This document shows, piece after piece, positions 1 through 11,527 of a DNA stretch of 64,000 nt. The stretch's first letter is position 1. Each line of letters starts with the position of its first letter. The translations under genes and the position numbers were made by a program. The DNA lies in NCBI GenBank assembly GCA_037176845.1, contig JAYKXP010000084.1, positions 124,001-188,000 of the forward strand, given 5' to 3'. The DNA is from Paramarasmius palmivorus. Its lineage: Eukaryota; Basidiomycota; Agaricomycetes; Agaricales; Marasmiaceae. Under the pieces are notes generated by a model. It was not told where the DNA came from. It saw nothing but the letters and a program-made list of their open reading frames with translations, and ran no database searches.

Positions 1-933
1 AGACCAGACAGCAGGGCCGGGGGCGGTGTAGCTCTGCAAGTTGTTGTAGATGTTGACAGTGATACCGGGGTCGCTTCCCTTGTAAGCACCGGGGAGAGCA
101 ACCTTGGGTGGGCTGGCACTTCCACCGCTGGTAATCTTGATTTGGCACAACCGAGGTAGAACTGAGCGCCACCGGGGTAGCTCTGAAGCGAACGTGGAGG
201 GCGTTCTATTGGGCAGTAGACATGAGATGACCGCTTTCTCTAAACAATGTGCGATATACGTACCATCTCGCCACGGACGAGGTATTCTCCAGCAGGGAGA
301 GAGGCGGGAAGCTTGAAGCTGTGCTTGCCTATTGAAGCATATATCAAGAAGGGAACCACAGTATAGAATCGCCTGAAAAACTTACCGTTGTTTTCGTTGA
401 ACAACATCAGAAGCCCATCTCTGGGTGCTCGGCCTGGAGGAGACCAGAAGAGTAGATCTTGGTCCAGACAGCACCCTGACCGTCAAAGGAAGCGGCGGTG
501 GAAGGTGCGCCTTGGCAATGTAGACCTGCACCGGTCCCTTGTGTCCGCCAGAGATAGCATCTTCGCCCGGTTCTCTGGTCGTGTTGGTGCCATTCGAGGC
601 TGGATGTCGTGGTCAGATGTGGATCACTTTAGTTGAAATGCAATGCACGCACGTGAGTTCGGCACCAGAAGGAACTTCGATGGTCTTCACGTTAGCACCG
701 CTCAGGCCATTGACGTTGCAGGTGATGTCTTTGGAGGTGACATCTGTTACGGGGTTGTTGTTGGGTGGTACACGAATACCGACGTTTTGGCCTTGGTCAG
801 CGCCGTTGACCCACAGGTACTGCATAGTAACTTTTCAATCGAATCAGTAAAGCTCATACATGAACCAAAGAAGAGGCATACAGTGGGCGTTGGCGACAGC
901 TGCCAAAACGAGAAGAGCGAGCACAGACTTCAT
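1..933 (-). CDS. AA9 lytic polysaccharide monooxygenase (3' end cut by window edge; frame breaks)
   Basis: A secreted copper enzyme that oxidatively cleaves cellulose or related glucans. Exon 1 (882-933) encodes signal peptide [16 protein letters not shown], after which the mature protein starts with the His that forms half of the copper brace ([11 protein letters not shown]). Exon 2 (653-830) carries the family stretch [16 protein letters not shown]. Exon 3 (386-599) carries [11 protein letters not shown] with the second copper His. Exons 4 (264-328, [16 protein letters not shown]) and 5 (1-205, GGAQFYLGC and TAPGPAVW) run to the expected C-terminus, so very little is missing. Introns have good GT-AG ends. 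The frame is broken near 587, 507, 410, 186 and 148. Four of these are repaired by adding one C on the coding strand. It is either an error-bearing copy of a real gene or a young pseudogene; the family call is safe. Confidence 0.85.
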
Positions 934-2301
934 GATAGGTGCACCAGCTGTTGTCGGTGATTTTCGCAGGAAAGATACCTTGGTTTTTATACTACGATGG
1001 CACTATTTTCCGAGAGGCATTTCCACGGTTCTCCTGGTATGATGATCGTCATCGCAATACGACAGGTGAACAACCATAATGCGAAATTGCTCGCACTAGG
1101 ACTCGGCGCCCTGGGCATCGTGACGGAGACAGTTGAGTTTGGAAGCATGAATAATGCACACGAGGGTTATATTTCGGAAGATGGTATCGTTTAGGCACAC
1201 TGCATGATGGGAATGGACGCTGTTAAACTTCGGGTATTCAAGCAAGAGTGCACCGCCATCGACGTCCGTAAAGCCAAGACCAGGTCAGCCTCTAACCGTC
1301 AAAGCAGTTTAGAGAAGTAGATTGGCTTTAGCTTATACCGTCGAAGGACTACTTCGTGAGAAAGGCAAGTTGTTCGCCAAAGGTTGCCCACCAACGTCGC
1401 TCTTGTACACAACCTGTGCATCTCCTCGGAGTCCACCTGCATGACGTGCTTGGTTAGGATCGGATCTTTGCCCTGACCATAACTGGGAACATAAAGTCAT
1501 TCCGTTGAGTGTGTGGGCTGCACGAGCTCGGTCCCCAATACAGTTCTGGGGTCGATGTTCCTGATTCTAGTATGTGAGATACACGTCAGGACATAGCTCC
1601 GTGTTAGAGTAGCTGACTACGTACATCGAAATTCCGGAGCCAACTCCGCCTGATATCGACAGCTCTCCCCGCAGATCCTAAGGGTGAAAGGTCGAAACCT
1701 TCTTGCATATTTCGGAACCGTATATATACCGCGAAACGCGAGAATTGTAGCATGAATACTCTCTCCACTACGAACAACTTCGCTTCCAGTTCTTCTCTCT
1801 AGATGGCAACCGTTGGAGTAGTTTTAGCGGCATGTCGTTCGGGTGGTATACACCGCTCGGCGAGGCAATTTTAGTTTCCACAGATCCGTTGACCCTGCAT
1901 CCGATATTGTGGCGAAAGGGAAGTTTCTCGGATATAGCGAGGTGCTAATACAGCCATTTCGGGGAATCTTGATGTTGAAGTAAATGGTCGGAAAATGTCT
2001 GGGTAAAATTGCCTCATGATGCAATGATCTGCGGTTTATGAGGAATTGACACCGACGATTGCGGATATAGATGTTATCGGAGACATTTGTGCTGTATGAA
2101 TGGTATCGTCAATCGAGTGCCTGCCAAAGCAGAAACTGCATACCTGTGAATCATTCTACGAGGGGCAATTTGTTTATCGTTATGGGACCAATTGCAAGTA
2201 GTTACAGCTGAAAGATAGCGCTACAACGGAAGGCCGGAGTCACTGAGGAAGGAAAGAAGGAAATATTGTGCAGGGCGTCTATTTAAGCGCTCATGCTCCC
2301 A
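934..2301. other. Intergenic, about 1.4 kb
   Basis: AA9 promoter side, then the region downstream of the F-box gene. Only short unrecognised ORFs are present. Nothing else was identified. Confidence 0.4.
984..991 (-). promoter_or_regulatory. TATA box of the AA9 gene
   Basis: The minus strand reads TATAAAAA here, 51-58 bases upstream of the AA9 start codon at 933. The same spacing is seen for the GH43 and GH106-like genes in this window. Inferred from position and sequence only. Confidence 0.5.
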
Positions 2302-4164
2302 TCAAAGATGTTGAAGGCCAATTCCATTCACCTCCACTACCAGCCCTTCTAAAGTCAGGGCTTGTAGCCTTGACATCGGTATTTGGTCGAGTAGCTCCTC
2401 TCTGCATCTAATCGTGAATCTCTTCAGGCACCTAGCCCTAACTCTCACTCTGACCATTGCGATTCCTAACTGAACCACCAAAAAGTTGTGCAATGACGAT
2501 TCCAAGGCAAGATCCAGGCACACGAGCTTCGGTAAGAGGTGAACGTTCATCTTCTGTAGAAGCTGGAATGACCATATTGGCGGCTCTGTGGCACTCGTTG
2601 GACCCATCACTTCGTAAAGCGTCAACTGTGTAAGGCCGGGTACTAGATCGAACACTTTCATCGTGTAAGTGTCGGAGAGGACAATACCAGCGAGGGTGAG
2701 TGAGCGGAGTGAGTGAGGATTAGGACCTGTCCCCGTGCGAGAAAGAAACCGAAGGAACGCGTCCTCTGGCCATCCCTCGAAACGTTGGCCGACCAAATGA
2801 TCCGTGATGTCAACTGTGGAGTGAGCCAGCTCTACTTGCTGGATCTGCCCACTAGTCGGTCGAGGTGAAATGTCGATGGACTCCAGGCGCGGAGCTATGA
2901 GCTGATGGAACAGCTCAGTAATCCAAGGTCGGAGGATATCGAACCGGACTTCGATAGACTTCAGCGTTGGGTGCACCAAGATATCGTCGTCTGGGATGAA
3001 TTCGGTGTTCAGAGATTCATGAAGACCTAACCTTGACCTCGGGTGCCACATGAGTTTGATGTGTTCGAGGTATCGGCATGAACGTAGGACTGGTAGAATC
3101 CATGGGCACTCTCCATCAATGCGGGTGATACACAACGAGGTCAACGGTGATGGCAGCGTGAAGGAGGTTTGGTAATAGGGTAAGGATAAGGATCGAAGTC
3201 GCGGACTGTATTGCCAAATCTTTAGAACGTTACCATGGCTAAGTTCCTGTCTCCCTGGCCAACTGAGCTCGAGTGTCTCCAGCTGCGGAAAGCTTGAGCT
3301 CCCCAGTATTGAACTCTCGGCAGGAAGATAGCCGTATAGCATCGTCGAAGTAATCTCGTGGTAGAATGAGAGATACATCCCTCCACCGGTCGGACTGTCT
3401 CAGGAGTAGGGATAGCGCAGCCGGTACTGTCGGGTGGCGGCTAGACAGAATTGGCAACTGTGGTATGAAGACATGGTGATCTGCTATGTACAGATTCAAG
3501 GGCATGTCGTTGGACTGTCGGAGGAATAGACGAACGAGAGGCATAACTCCGCGAGGAGTTAACCTGACGTTGAGTAATATGGTATCCCATAGCTTTGGAC
3601 GAGAGAACACGATTTCACGCCATAGATGGCATGTGTGGGAAAGGTTGAGAGGAGAGGAAAGACGAGTTGCCACCCGTGACCACGATAGTGGAATGCTCGA
3701 TGCCAGCTTGCGTAGTTCCAGTAGCTGTGCATCTATGTCACTATCACGGTGTATCCGGAATATGGCTTCGAGAATGTCTGGAGGAAGCCGCCTGATGGGG
3801 ACTGCAAAGGGTTTAAACAGTTCTTCGCACTGCGTCATCTGCCTCCGAGCTATCCTCAACTCTTCCATCAGACTCCACAACCTCTCCTTCTCTATCGCGA
3901 GGGTTGGATCCGAGGATTCAAGATGAAAGCCGCACTTCTTGCACAGAACATATCTGTCCTTGCCTCTTCCAGTGCACTGTAGCGGATCTGGGTCTCTCGT
4001 ATGGCACTATCGAATGCCTCACGATCGTGAACCATGTCTTTGATCTCGTCCGTCGTAGGATAGTAATTTGAACGAAGGAAGTGAGAAGGAGGGGGCTCGT
4101 GGGCTGATCGAGGCTGAATATGATAGCTGCATCTGGTGCAGAGAGCAATGGGGGAAATTGGCAT
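2302..4164 (-). CDS. F-box protein with LRR-like C-terminal region (frame breaks)
   Basis: Probably a substrate receptor of an SCF-type ubiquitin ligase. The N-terminus begins MPISPIALCTRCSYHIQ, with the CxxC motif common in Agaricomycete F-box proteins, followed by a charged coiled-coil region. The F-box core RRLPPDILEAIF lies near 3790, followed by LNLSHTCHLWREIV, the usual second half. The C-terminal part (2302-3378) is leucine-rich, as in F-box/LRR proteins, with no single recognisable repeat. Reading needs a frame change near 3925-3945 and another near 3315-3345. In the region near 3940 an alternative frame reads CKKCGFHLE, so the exact join is uncertain. The family is assigned with good confidence; intactness and target are unknown. 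Confidence 0.7.
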
Positions 4165-4638
4165 GGTTTAGTCAACGACAAAAAGTCTCCACGTTGCTTA
4201 GCGCCGTCCAGTGAAGTGATGGGCCCCAATGCGCTGACAGCCGTCTTGGTCCGATACTGTATATTGATTTCCTTCCAGAAAAGAGAAGGTCAATTGACCA
4301 TCGCCGCAATTAAAACGGTCCAAACTTACCTAGCTAGGGCTAGGACCTAATGTGTTATGTGACCAACCGAAAGGTCATTTTTGCTCGATTTACGACCAGA
4401 AAAACGAGCGAAAAACATGGATGAGGGATGAGAGGTGTTTCGTTACTCAGTCCCACTGCCAGTGGAAAAAGTACTCAGTCCTGGCGGGTGAAAACCTGCC
4501 GGCTCGCTGCCTAACCGGTAGCCGAATACCTTTGATCATGACCATCACTACTTCTAGGAACTTTGCCTTATACTTTCCAGGCAAATAGGGCGCGTTCTGA
4601 GTCTTTTTGTTCTCATTATCAGACTACAAGCCCTCTAG
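4165..4638. other. Intergenic between divergent F-box and thioesterase genes
   Basis: The two genes are transcribed away from each other, so this 470-base stretch should hold both promoters. No clear TATA box or other element was recognised. Confidence 0.4.
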
Positions 4639-5392
4639 ATGTCAAACTCACCTCAAACCCTCGAGAACGTGGCGGGAAATGCACCGGAAATGATCAAGCA
4701 GGTCATACTCAATGCCATAGTCTCTCCAAAGCTTTTAGGGAAGACTTTTGCATCGTCAGTACTCAGGAAGATGGTTCTGCTTGAAGTGTCAATAAATAAG
4801 ATGGTAGAAGAGCCGATGAAGGAAGAGGGAAGAGTGGTATTCGGTCTTATTGTTGACGAAGGTGCGGTTCTTTCATAGCTCTTGTTGAATCCTACTGATT
4901 GCCACAACATTGAATAGAGATGATGAATCTTGCAGATAGCCTTCACGGAGGCTGCATCGCGTTTTTAATTGACTTGTGCGCTGCAAACTATGTCTTCGTG
5001 ACCTAAGGAAATATTCACTGACACGTCTTCTAGCTGCTCTTCTGTCGCGCTGGTCGCTCTTCGAACCAAACAAGCTGGTCCAAGCAATGTTGTCTCCGTG
5101 TCTCAAGCAATGAATGTCGTCTATCATTCCCCAGCCCCACTGTGCGTGTTTTCCAGAACCTTTGCGGCGTTTTCTTTAACTATTCCTCTAGCGGCGATCG
5201 CCTAAGAATAGTCAATACGACCATATCAGCTGGAGCCAGAGCATCTTCTGCTAGGACTGAGGTCAGTGATATCCGTGTACTTTCTTGTTTCACGTTACTG
5301 AACTGTTACGATAGATTTGGAGTGACACGAATCACAGACTAGTCGCGTCTGGTGTCCATATCAAAATGGACCCTTCACCGGTGAAACTGTGA
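4639..5392 (+). CDS. Hotdog-fold acyl-CoA thioesterase-like protein 1
   Basis: A 178-residue protein of the 4HBT/PaaI-like thioesterase superfamily, expected to hydrolyse acyl-CoA or related thioesters. Five exons (4639-4861, 4918-4975, 5034-5141, 5192-5261, 5315-5392) join without any frame break. The hotdog core is clear: DSLHGGCIAFLIDFCSSVAL contains the HGG loop and central helix, then SQAMNVVYHSPAPLGDRLRI, and a final strand ending ASGVHIKMDPSP. Introns have good donors (GTGCGG, GTGCGC, GTGCGT, GTCAGT). A closely related gene follows 323 bases downstream on the same strand, so this is a tandem duplication. The substrate cannot be told from sequence. Confidence 0.82.
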
Positions 5393-5715
5393 TACGTACA
5401 ACCATGCTTTGTTGGGACACTAGCTCTTGGAGAACGCCCGGAAAACGTGAATATTTACGTCTACGGAGTCTCCGTTTACTGTAACTACATAACATCACGA
5501 TAATATCTATATTCAGCTTCCTACCCACTATGAGCGGCGTTCCAGTCTACAACGTTAACATTTGTTTGCAAGCATCTCGATGATTCCAGTCTCCATTCAC
5601 GCGACCCATCCAAGACAGGCTCGGAAACACAATATCCGGAACTTGTCCTAAAACAATTCTCACTCATCTCCTGTCTCCTATAATAACCAGCTTTTCAGGT
5701 TAACTTCGAGCCACC
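5393..5715. other. Spacer between tandem thioesterase genes
   Basis: A 323-base spacer that must hold the terminator of copy 1 and the promoter of copy 2. No obvious TATA box. Confidence 0.4.
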
Positions 5716-6494
5716 ATGTGGAAACCTATGCACCCATCTCAAGTCTCTGGAAATGCAGCAGACGAGATCAAACAACTCCTCATCCATTCTCTCGCTGCAC
5801 CCAAACGAATGCCTATCTTTGCTCCTCACATTCACCTTGGGTTGGTATTATCCGAGGTATCGATATACCCCGCACCAGACGAGCCCCTAAATCAAGAAGT
5901 CAGGGTGGTGTTAAAGATCGAAGTAGATGAATGTATGTGAGTGGATTGTGTCGTGGATTTTACTGGCTTAAACGGTCTCTAGCAATGTTGAACTTGGTGG
6001 ACGGCGTCATGGAGGGTGTATAGCGTATTTGATTGATTAGTGAGTGTATCATTTCTTTGATCTGAATCTGAAAGTTCATAACGAGACGCGTGTTCTACCC
6101 AGCTGCTCGTCGCTGGCGTTATCAGCACTACGAGCTGCGTTCCTCGAAGACTCTAGCGTGTACGTTTCACAAAGTCTGAACGTAGTATATCACGCTCCTG
6201 CGATGAAGTGGGCACCACCGGAAACTTCTCCCTGAACTGCTCGTACTGAAATTGTTGTTAGAGGCGACAAGCTACGGATCGTCAATACCAGTATAGCATC
6301 GCAATCAAAAGGTCCAGCACCAATGGCTATGAGCGCACGAGCGGAGGTATGTGGTTCGCTGGACCCATGAGGTATAGGTGATTGATCATGCCTTTGACCA
6401 GATTTGGGAAGAGACAAGGCATCGTTTATTGGCTTCAGGGACGCACAATTTGATGAAGCCGTCACCGCGGAAGCTGCCTAGCACGAAACTCTGA
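5716..6494 (+). CDS. Hotdog-fold acyl-CoA thioesterase-like protein 2
   Basis: A 186-residue paralogue of the gene just upstream. Exons are 5716-5936, 5983-6039, 6103-6207, 6262-6346 and 6402-6494, and all phases agree. The N-terminus MWKPMHPSQVSGNAADEIKQ precedes the hotdog core: RRHGGCIAYLIDYCSSLAL, then SQSLNVVYHAPAMKGDKLRI, and a last strand LLASGTHNLMKPSP. The intron positions match those of copy 1 almost exactly, which supports tandem duplication. A frame break seemed present at the HGGC loop until the GTGAGT donor at 5937 was used. That donor gives a clean model with Cys-Ile before the loop. Confidence 0.83.
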
Positions 6495-6717
6495 CGGTAT
6501 GGAAGCCTGAAACAAACGTGGGATGATATCGATTGGAGTGTGTTCTCTAAGGCCAGTTGAGCCGCCACTGAACAGGACCGGTCCTTCTACAGAATGTACA
6601 ATAAGATCTTCGATGTACATCGAGCCCCTTCGGTGAACTTGTGAGGTTCACGATCGTTGGGTGTTCAAGAAATACGAGCATGGTGATGATTGATCATTGT
6701 CTTCTAATCCTTCTGAG

Positions 6718-7174
6718 TCATCGCCGTCCACCACGGAGCGCCAAAACAAGATGCAGCACGGCTCCGGGGGTGATATTGAACTCTGCAGCTGTCTTTTCGT
6801 CTGGCCTGTATTTCGTGAATGAACAAAGATGAACATGAAAGAATGGATCGAAGACGCACATCTGACGACCACCGAAAATCAATCGCTGCTGTGGGGGAGG
6901 CACACCCGACTGCTCTTCGACTTTCTCTTTGATACGTGTGATCTATCGGTGCCAGGTATCAGCGATCTTTCCCGCAGTGCCAACAAAGCAGAGTAAGGAC
7001 CTTGTCTTCCGGGTCGATGTCGAGCTCAATCTGCGGTATCGGTCAGAGATAATAGGCCTTGTTTGAGTGTCGCTGGACTAACCTCTTTGCCGGTTAAAGT
7101 CTGTCTGGCATCTGACTTAGCGCGTTGCTTCGCGTTGAAAAGAATATGATACTCGCCTTGACCTTGATAAGCAT
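6718..7174 (-). CDS. NEDD8: NEDD8 / Rub1 ubiquitin-like modifier
   Basis: A 78-residue ubiquitin-like protein that is conjugated to cullins and so activates SCF-type ligases. Five exons (7157-7174, 7083-7100, 7001-7030, 6860-6942, 6718-6805) join cleanly. It begins [20 protein letters not shown], continues [18 protein letters not shown], and ends [11 protein letters not shown]. The Gly-Gly conjugation end is therefore followed by a two-residue Arg-Arg tail that a protease must remove. The Leu-Ala before the final RGG is typical of NEDD8 and unlike ubiquitin (Leu-Arg). The first intron uses a GC donor (AAG/GCGAGT). The residue matching Lys48 of ubiquitin is Arg. It sits beside F-box genes, whose SCF complexes it would regulate, but neighbourhood alone proves nothing. 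Confidence 0.93.
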
Positions 7175-7427
7175 GGTGTAAAATTAGTGTGATGATTGGC
7201 AAGTGGAAAGGTGGTGGTAGAAAGAAAAGAGAAGAATTAGCGCTGAGCACCTCACGTCAGCTGGCATGTGTGGGCGCGACACTTTCACTGTAACCACCAT
7301 CATAGCGAAACATAGGTGATACTATATCATGGTAGCTTGATTGAAATACAGTACTGAATTCCTGATTTACAGTGAAATACTACTACAATCATGTCTACGC
7401 ACGAGAAGAGCCTGCAGCTGGATTCGG

Positions 7428-9113
7428 ATGACAATGCTTTCCTCACACCCCTTGAGCCTTCCGTATGCGTTTCCCCGTTCGGCCCATGTTCCTTCGGAGC
7501 ATGAGGTCATTCAAGCGCATACACTCTTGAGGATAGAAGAGTCGAAGCTCTTGCAATGTAACGAGGAGATCGCCCGTGTCCAGCGTGCCTTGGAACGGCT
7601 CGAGGCAAAGCAGTCTGCTTTGCGAGGCCGAATCGCGGAGTGTCATGATATTGTATCCACGCGTCGGAGGCTACCAGTTGAGTTGTGGGAGACGATCTTT
7701 ACGATGCTTTGTTCGGAAAAGTCAATCTGGTCGAGGTTTCGATGGTTTTCAGACGACTTGGATGAACACCTCTCAATCTGTCTCACGTCTGCTCCTTTTG
7801 GAGAGATATTGTCACCAATATTCCTCAGCTGTGGTCATCCATTCGCCTTTGCATCCCGGCGGACAATGGGCACTTCCTCCACTTGGTGGAAGTCTATCTC
7901 AAAAACTCGGGCTGTCATCCCTTGATAATCTCGATACACCAAGACAGTGATTCGGACGATGAAGAGGAAAGATTTCTGCAGATGGAGGATCAGGAAGTGG
8001 AGGAGTCCCGGGAGCTCGTTGCGCGCGTCGGGAGGCATGGCATCGCAGCTTTCAGTAAGCTAATGTCCCACTGCACTCGAGTCCGGGAGCTTGATCTGAG
8101 GTTTTGAAAACTGGGATCTACTTGATCTCCTGTGCGTTTCCAAAACAAGCATCTCGTTTCCCGACCTGCGTTCGTTCCGCTTTCAAACATATTAGGGAAT
8201 ACCTGTGCAAGGTTCCTTAGGGCGGTTCTGGGACAAAGCGTGTAGTGCCCCAAGACTCACATTCTTGCACGCAGACGTCTGGAGAGATTTCAGATGCGAG
8301 GCACTGACGACACTCGAGCTAGGAGAAATGGATCCCAACCCCATCAGCCGCAAGTCGTTTGGAGGCATGGCCTCAATTGGTATCTTTATCGGTCGTGAAC
8401 TTTCAATGCACTTCGGCTCTTCCACAATTTACCCTCCCTCATCTTCGAGAACTATGTTTCCACAGATTCTACTCTAGTTTAGACGTTTTTTGGATCTGTG
8501 TTATTACCTTCCCTTCGACATCTCAGAGTCTATGGGCTCAGGATCCCACAGGATTAAAATCTGTGACAGAAATGGTTTGGCGATCGAAATGTTGCCTCAC
8601 AAGATTGGACATATGGTCAGCGATACCCGGTACATGATCCGCTCCATCATTGAAATTCTCCAGTTTTGTCCATCTCTGACACATTTTGAGTTACGCTACA
8701 CTCCTTACGATATGGGTACAACTCCTGATCCCGACCTCATATCATGCATCACCATTACTTCCCAATGGCCAACACAGGTAGTCGTTCCGAAGCTCGAGAG
8801 CGTTACAATTCGAGTAGCCGCTGCTCTTGGCTTTGGGAGCGACCAATTCGCTGGAAGGATTCTCGCCATGGCAGAGTCAAGGAGTACTCTATGCCTTGGT
8901 GCCCTTGCGGACAATGTTTCGTCTTTGAAACATCTCACACTTGAAACTAGCTGCAAAGAAGATCAGCGCCCACGTCCCTTGGGGGCCTGTCGCGGGTGCA
9001 ATCTCTTTTCCGACAACGCCTTGTCTGCCAAAGTGCTTTCCCTCCAGAAATATGGCACCTATTGCACGACCAAGCGAATCTATGGGCGGCCCAGCTGCAG
9101 CTCTACAGCCTGA
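7428..9113 (+). CDS. F-box protein (several frame breaks)
   Basis: Starts at MTMLSSHPLSLPYAFPRS and runs into a coiled coil (EESKLLQCNEEIARVQRALE). The F-box RRLPVELWETIFTMLC follows near 7664, then LNLSHVCSFWRDIVTNIPQL near 7769 in another frame. Downstream peptides LMSHCTRVRELDLRF and NWDLLDLLCVSKTSISFPDL belong to the usual C-terminal region. Breaks lie near 7758 (one base short) and 8107 (an extra T in a T run), with further ones to about 8600. The reading frame cannot be restored with certainty over 8100-9113. It may be a decaying gene or an error-rich stretch; the family call rests on the F-box region. Confidence 0.62.
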
Positions 9114-9762
9114 CATAGTGCATACTAAGTTGGTGACCTTTGGAGTATCACAGGTATGCTGAGATTATGATGCACCTCTAGGACGAATCGTGAAGGCTAG
9201 GGTCGCATCTTTGTATGTTACGCATGGTGATCAAGTGCTGGTCAAGTGGTCGTAGGAGTGTGCATCGTATATTTTATTTCTTGTCGGGCGTAGATACAAA
9301 GGAGTTTCTGTAGGACAGGGAAAGAGCGTCGTTATAAAGCGTTGCCTCGAGACCAGGACAGCCTGGTCTAATCTATTCCACTTTCTTTGACTAAACCACT
9401 TGGAGGCTCCTGAGGAAGTTCTGTTGACTATCAGCTCAAGAATGAAAGGATAAAGCTGCCGCGCACATCGTAGGACCCCATATGCTCAATCCAACGGGAA
9501 GACATTCTTGTAGTGTGGATACACATCGGCCTTCGCTGTGTAAGATTGTCCACTATCAACTCTTGAAGATACCATATTATTCTTGCGAGTCGTTCTGCGA
9601 GTTTACTGGTTTGTGAGACGATAGATGACGTGTAGCAGTGCAAGCTATGGTCGCCGCGAGTCGACTCCTAACCTGCACCACCACCATCAATAGAGGTCAG
9701 TGCAGTTTATCGAAGCTTCGTCTAATCTATTCTCATTCTAGGACTTTTAGATCTTTTATTCC
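9114..9762. other. Intergenic between two F-box genes
   Basis: About 650 bases, same-strand genes on both sides. No recognised element. Confidence 0.4.
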
Positions 9763-11527
9763 ATGTCAGATGAACCTCTAGGCTCTATCACAAACACAAC
9801 GCTATGCAGTAAATGCCACAAGGACGTGCTTTCAGCAAACGCTGAGCCCTCATCTCCTTCGTATATCAATGCCATCCGGTCAGGCCGAACCCCCTCCGCA
9901 GAGGACGCCAGTCACGCTTCAGCGTCCTTAGGAGCTGATAAGCGGCGAATTGCAACTTGTGAAGAAGAAATCGCTCGTGCTCGGGCAATTGTGGAGGCAT
10001 TGGAGACGCGTCGGGCTGTCATAACTAGGAGGATTGAAGAAAAGCAATGTTTTCTTTCCGCCCATCGAAGGCTTCCCGTGGAAATATGGAACATCATCTT
10101 CACCGAAGTCTGCTTTGCAGAGGAGCATTCTTTATCCATCCCTTGTCCCGATGGCGGTCTCAGCTTCCACGCACCGACTTTGGTGCTTTCACATGTGTCA
10201 TTTCATTGGCGAAACGTTGTCACGAAACCTTCCACACCTGTGGTCATCAATCAGCGTCACGGTTACTGAGGCAGATTGGGTCGACCTCCTCAGACATTAC
10301 ATCGGCACGTCCAAGGATTGGCCCTTGAAGGTTTTTGTTCAACAAAACGGGCCTTTGAAAGCTGTTGCAGCTTCGCAGGGAGCTGCAGTGCTTCGTTTAC
10401 TGATGTCGCAAGCTTTCCGGTTTCGAGAGCTTGTAATGACATTGGACAATTGGACGATTCTCGGTCGTCTCAAAGAACTTGATGTCACATTCCCCTCTCT
10501 GACTTCGTTTAGGATCAGGACAGAGACCACAGATGCTCTGGAGCCCGAGTATCGCTGGCTATGGCATGCGATGATGCGAGCTCCTCAGCTCCAGATGGTC
10601 AAGACCGACAGCTGGAGAACATACCCATATCAACAACTCAGGTCACTGGAAATTGAAAAGTGGACCGATGTACTGAGCAAAGGGTTTGGATACCTACAGC
10701 AATGTGGGCAGCTAGAGTCCTTGACCATTCAACGCTTTTGCCCTGAAGACGACGTGGCCGTTTCGGTCAATCTAGGCTTCTGTCCGATATCTCTCCCTAG
10801 GTTCCATCGTCGCCGGAACCCGACAACTAACGGAGAGATTATTTGATTCACTCAAATTTTCGTCCCTCACTAGCCTCAAAATAGGACACCTCTCGAAAGG
10901 AGCTCATTCAGCTCTTCTTCCTATGCTGCGGCGATGTTCTGCTTCCCTCACAGCTTTAGTTATCGAAGAAGCTGTCGAGATCACAGACCTCAGTGTCATT
11001 GACATCTTACGCGAATGCCCATCATTAACCATTTCAGTATCTCCTTGGCAGACCGTCCTCATCGTAGCGCTGCGCCTACTTCGCCGATTATCATTGAAAA
11101 ACTGATGATCTCGGAGTCTCTAGGGTCGCCAGTCCTCGTTCCGAGACTAACGAGCCTCATCCTACGCTTCGAAACCTCACTGGGACGATTCGGGAAAGAC
11201 ATTGTCAAACGAACTGCAAAAGGAGTCGTTGAGCTAATACAGGAGAGGAATGACCCTTCTGCTTATGGGGCGAATGGTGTGTCCAAGTTGGAGCATGTTC
11301 GGATTAGGTCGAGTTGTTTGAGGAGAGCATATCTCCCTTGCCGGAGGGATTGTGGATGCAACCCGTTGTTCTCGTTGTCTATCGTTTCTTCGCTGGAAGC
11401 GCTAGAGAAAAACGGAACACATTGCGTCTTTGAGGGTCATCTAGCTACTAATGGGCGTAATGGGCGATGGGAGGTGACATGGTCACCTATTCACCAAGAA
11501 CTCGACGATGAGATGGACCAATCCTAA
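9763..11527 (+). CDS. F-box protein (frame breaks)
   Basis: The N-terminus MSDEPLGSITNTTLCSKCHK carries a CxxC motif, followed by a coiled coil (RRIATCEEEIARARAIVEAL) and the F-box RRLPVEIWNIIFTEVC, then LVLSHVSFHWRNVV and LPHLWSSISV. The long C-terminal part has leucine-rich segments (FGYLQQCGQLESLTI, LRRCSASLTALVIEEAV) and ends near the stop at 11527 with a conserved-looking CRRDCGCNPLFS. Frame changes are needed near 10228 (short A run), about 10790, and near 11030 (one C short before HFSIS). Organisation matches the other F-box genes in this block. Probably a substrate receptor; target unknown. Confidence 0.68.

Noticed and set aside
1..933. C-insertion RNA editing as the cause of missing C bases
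   Set aside because: Known only from unrelated organelle systems; consensus undercalling explains the same pattern, including G-run cases and one extra base in STT3.
5931..6010. Frame break in thioesterase 2 at the HGGC loop
   Set aside because: It disappears when the GTGAGT donor at 5937 is used instead of GTATGT at 5933; all exon phases then agree.
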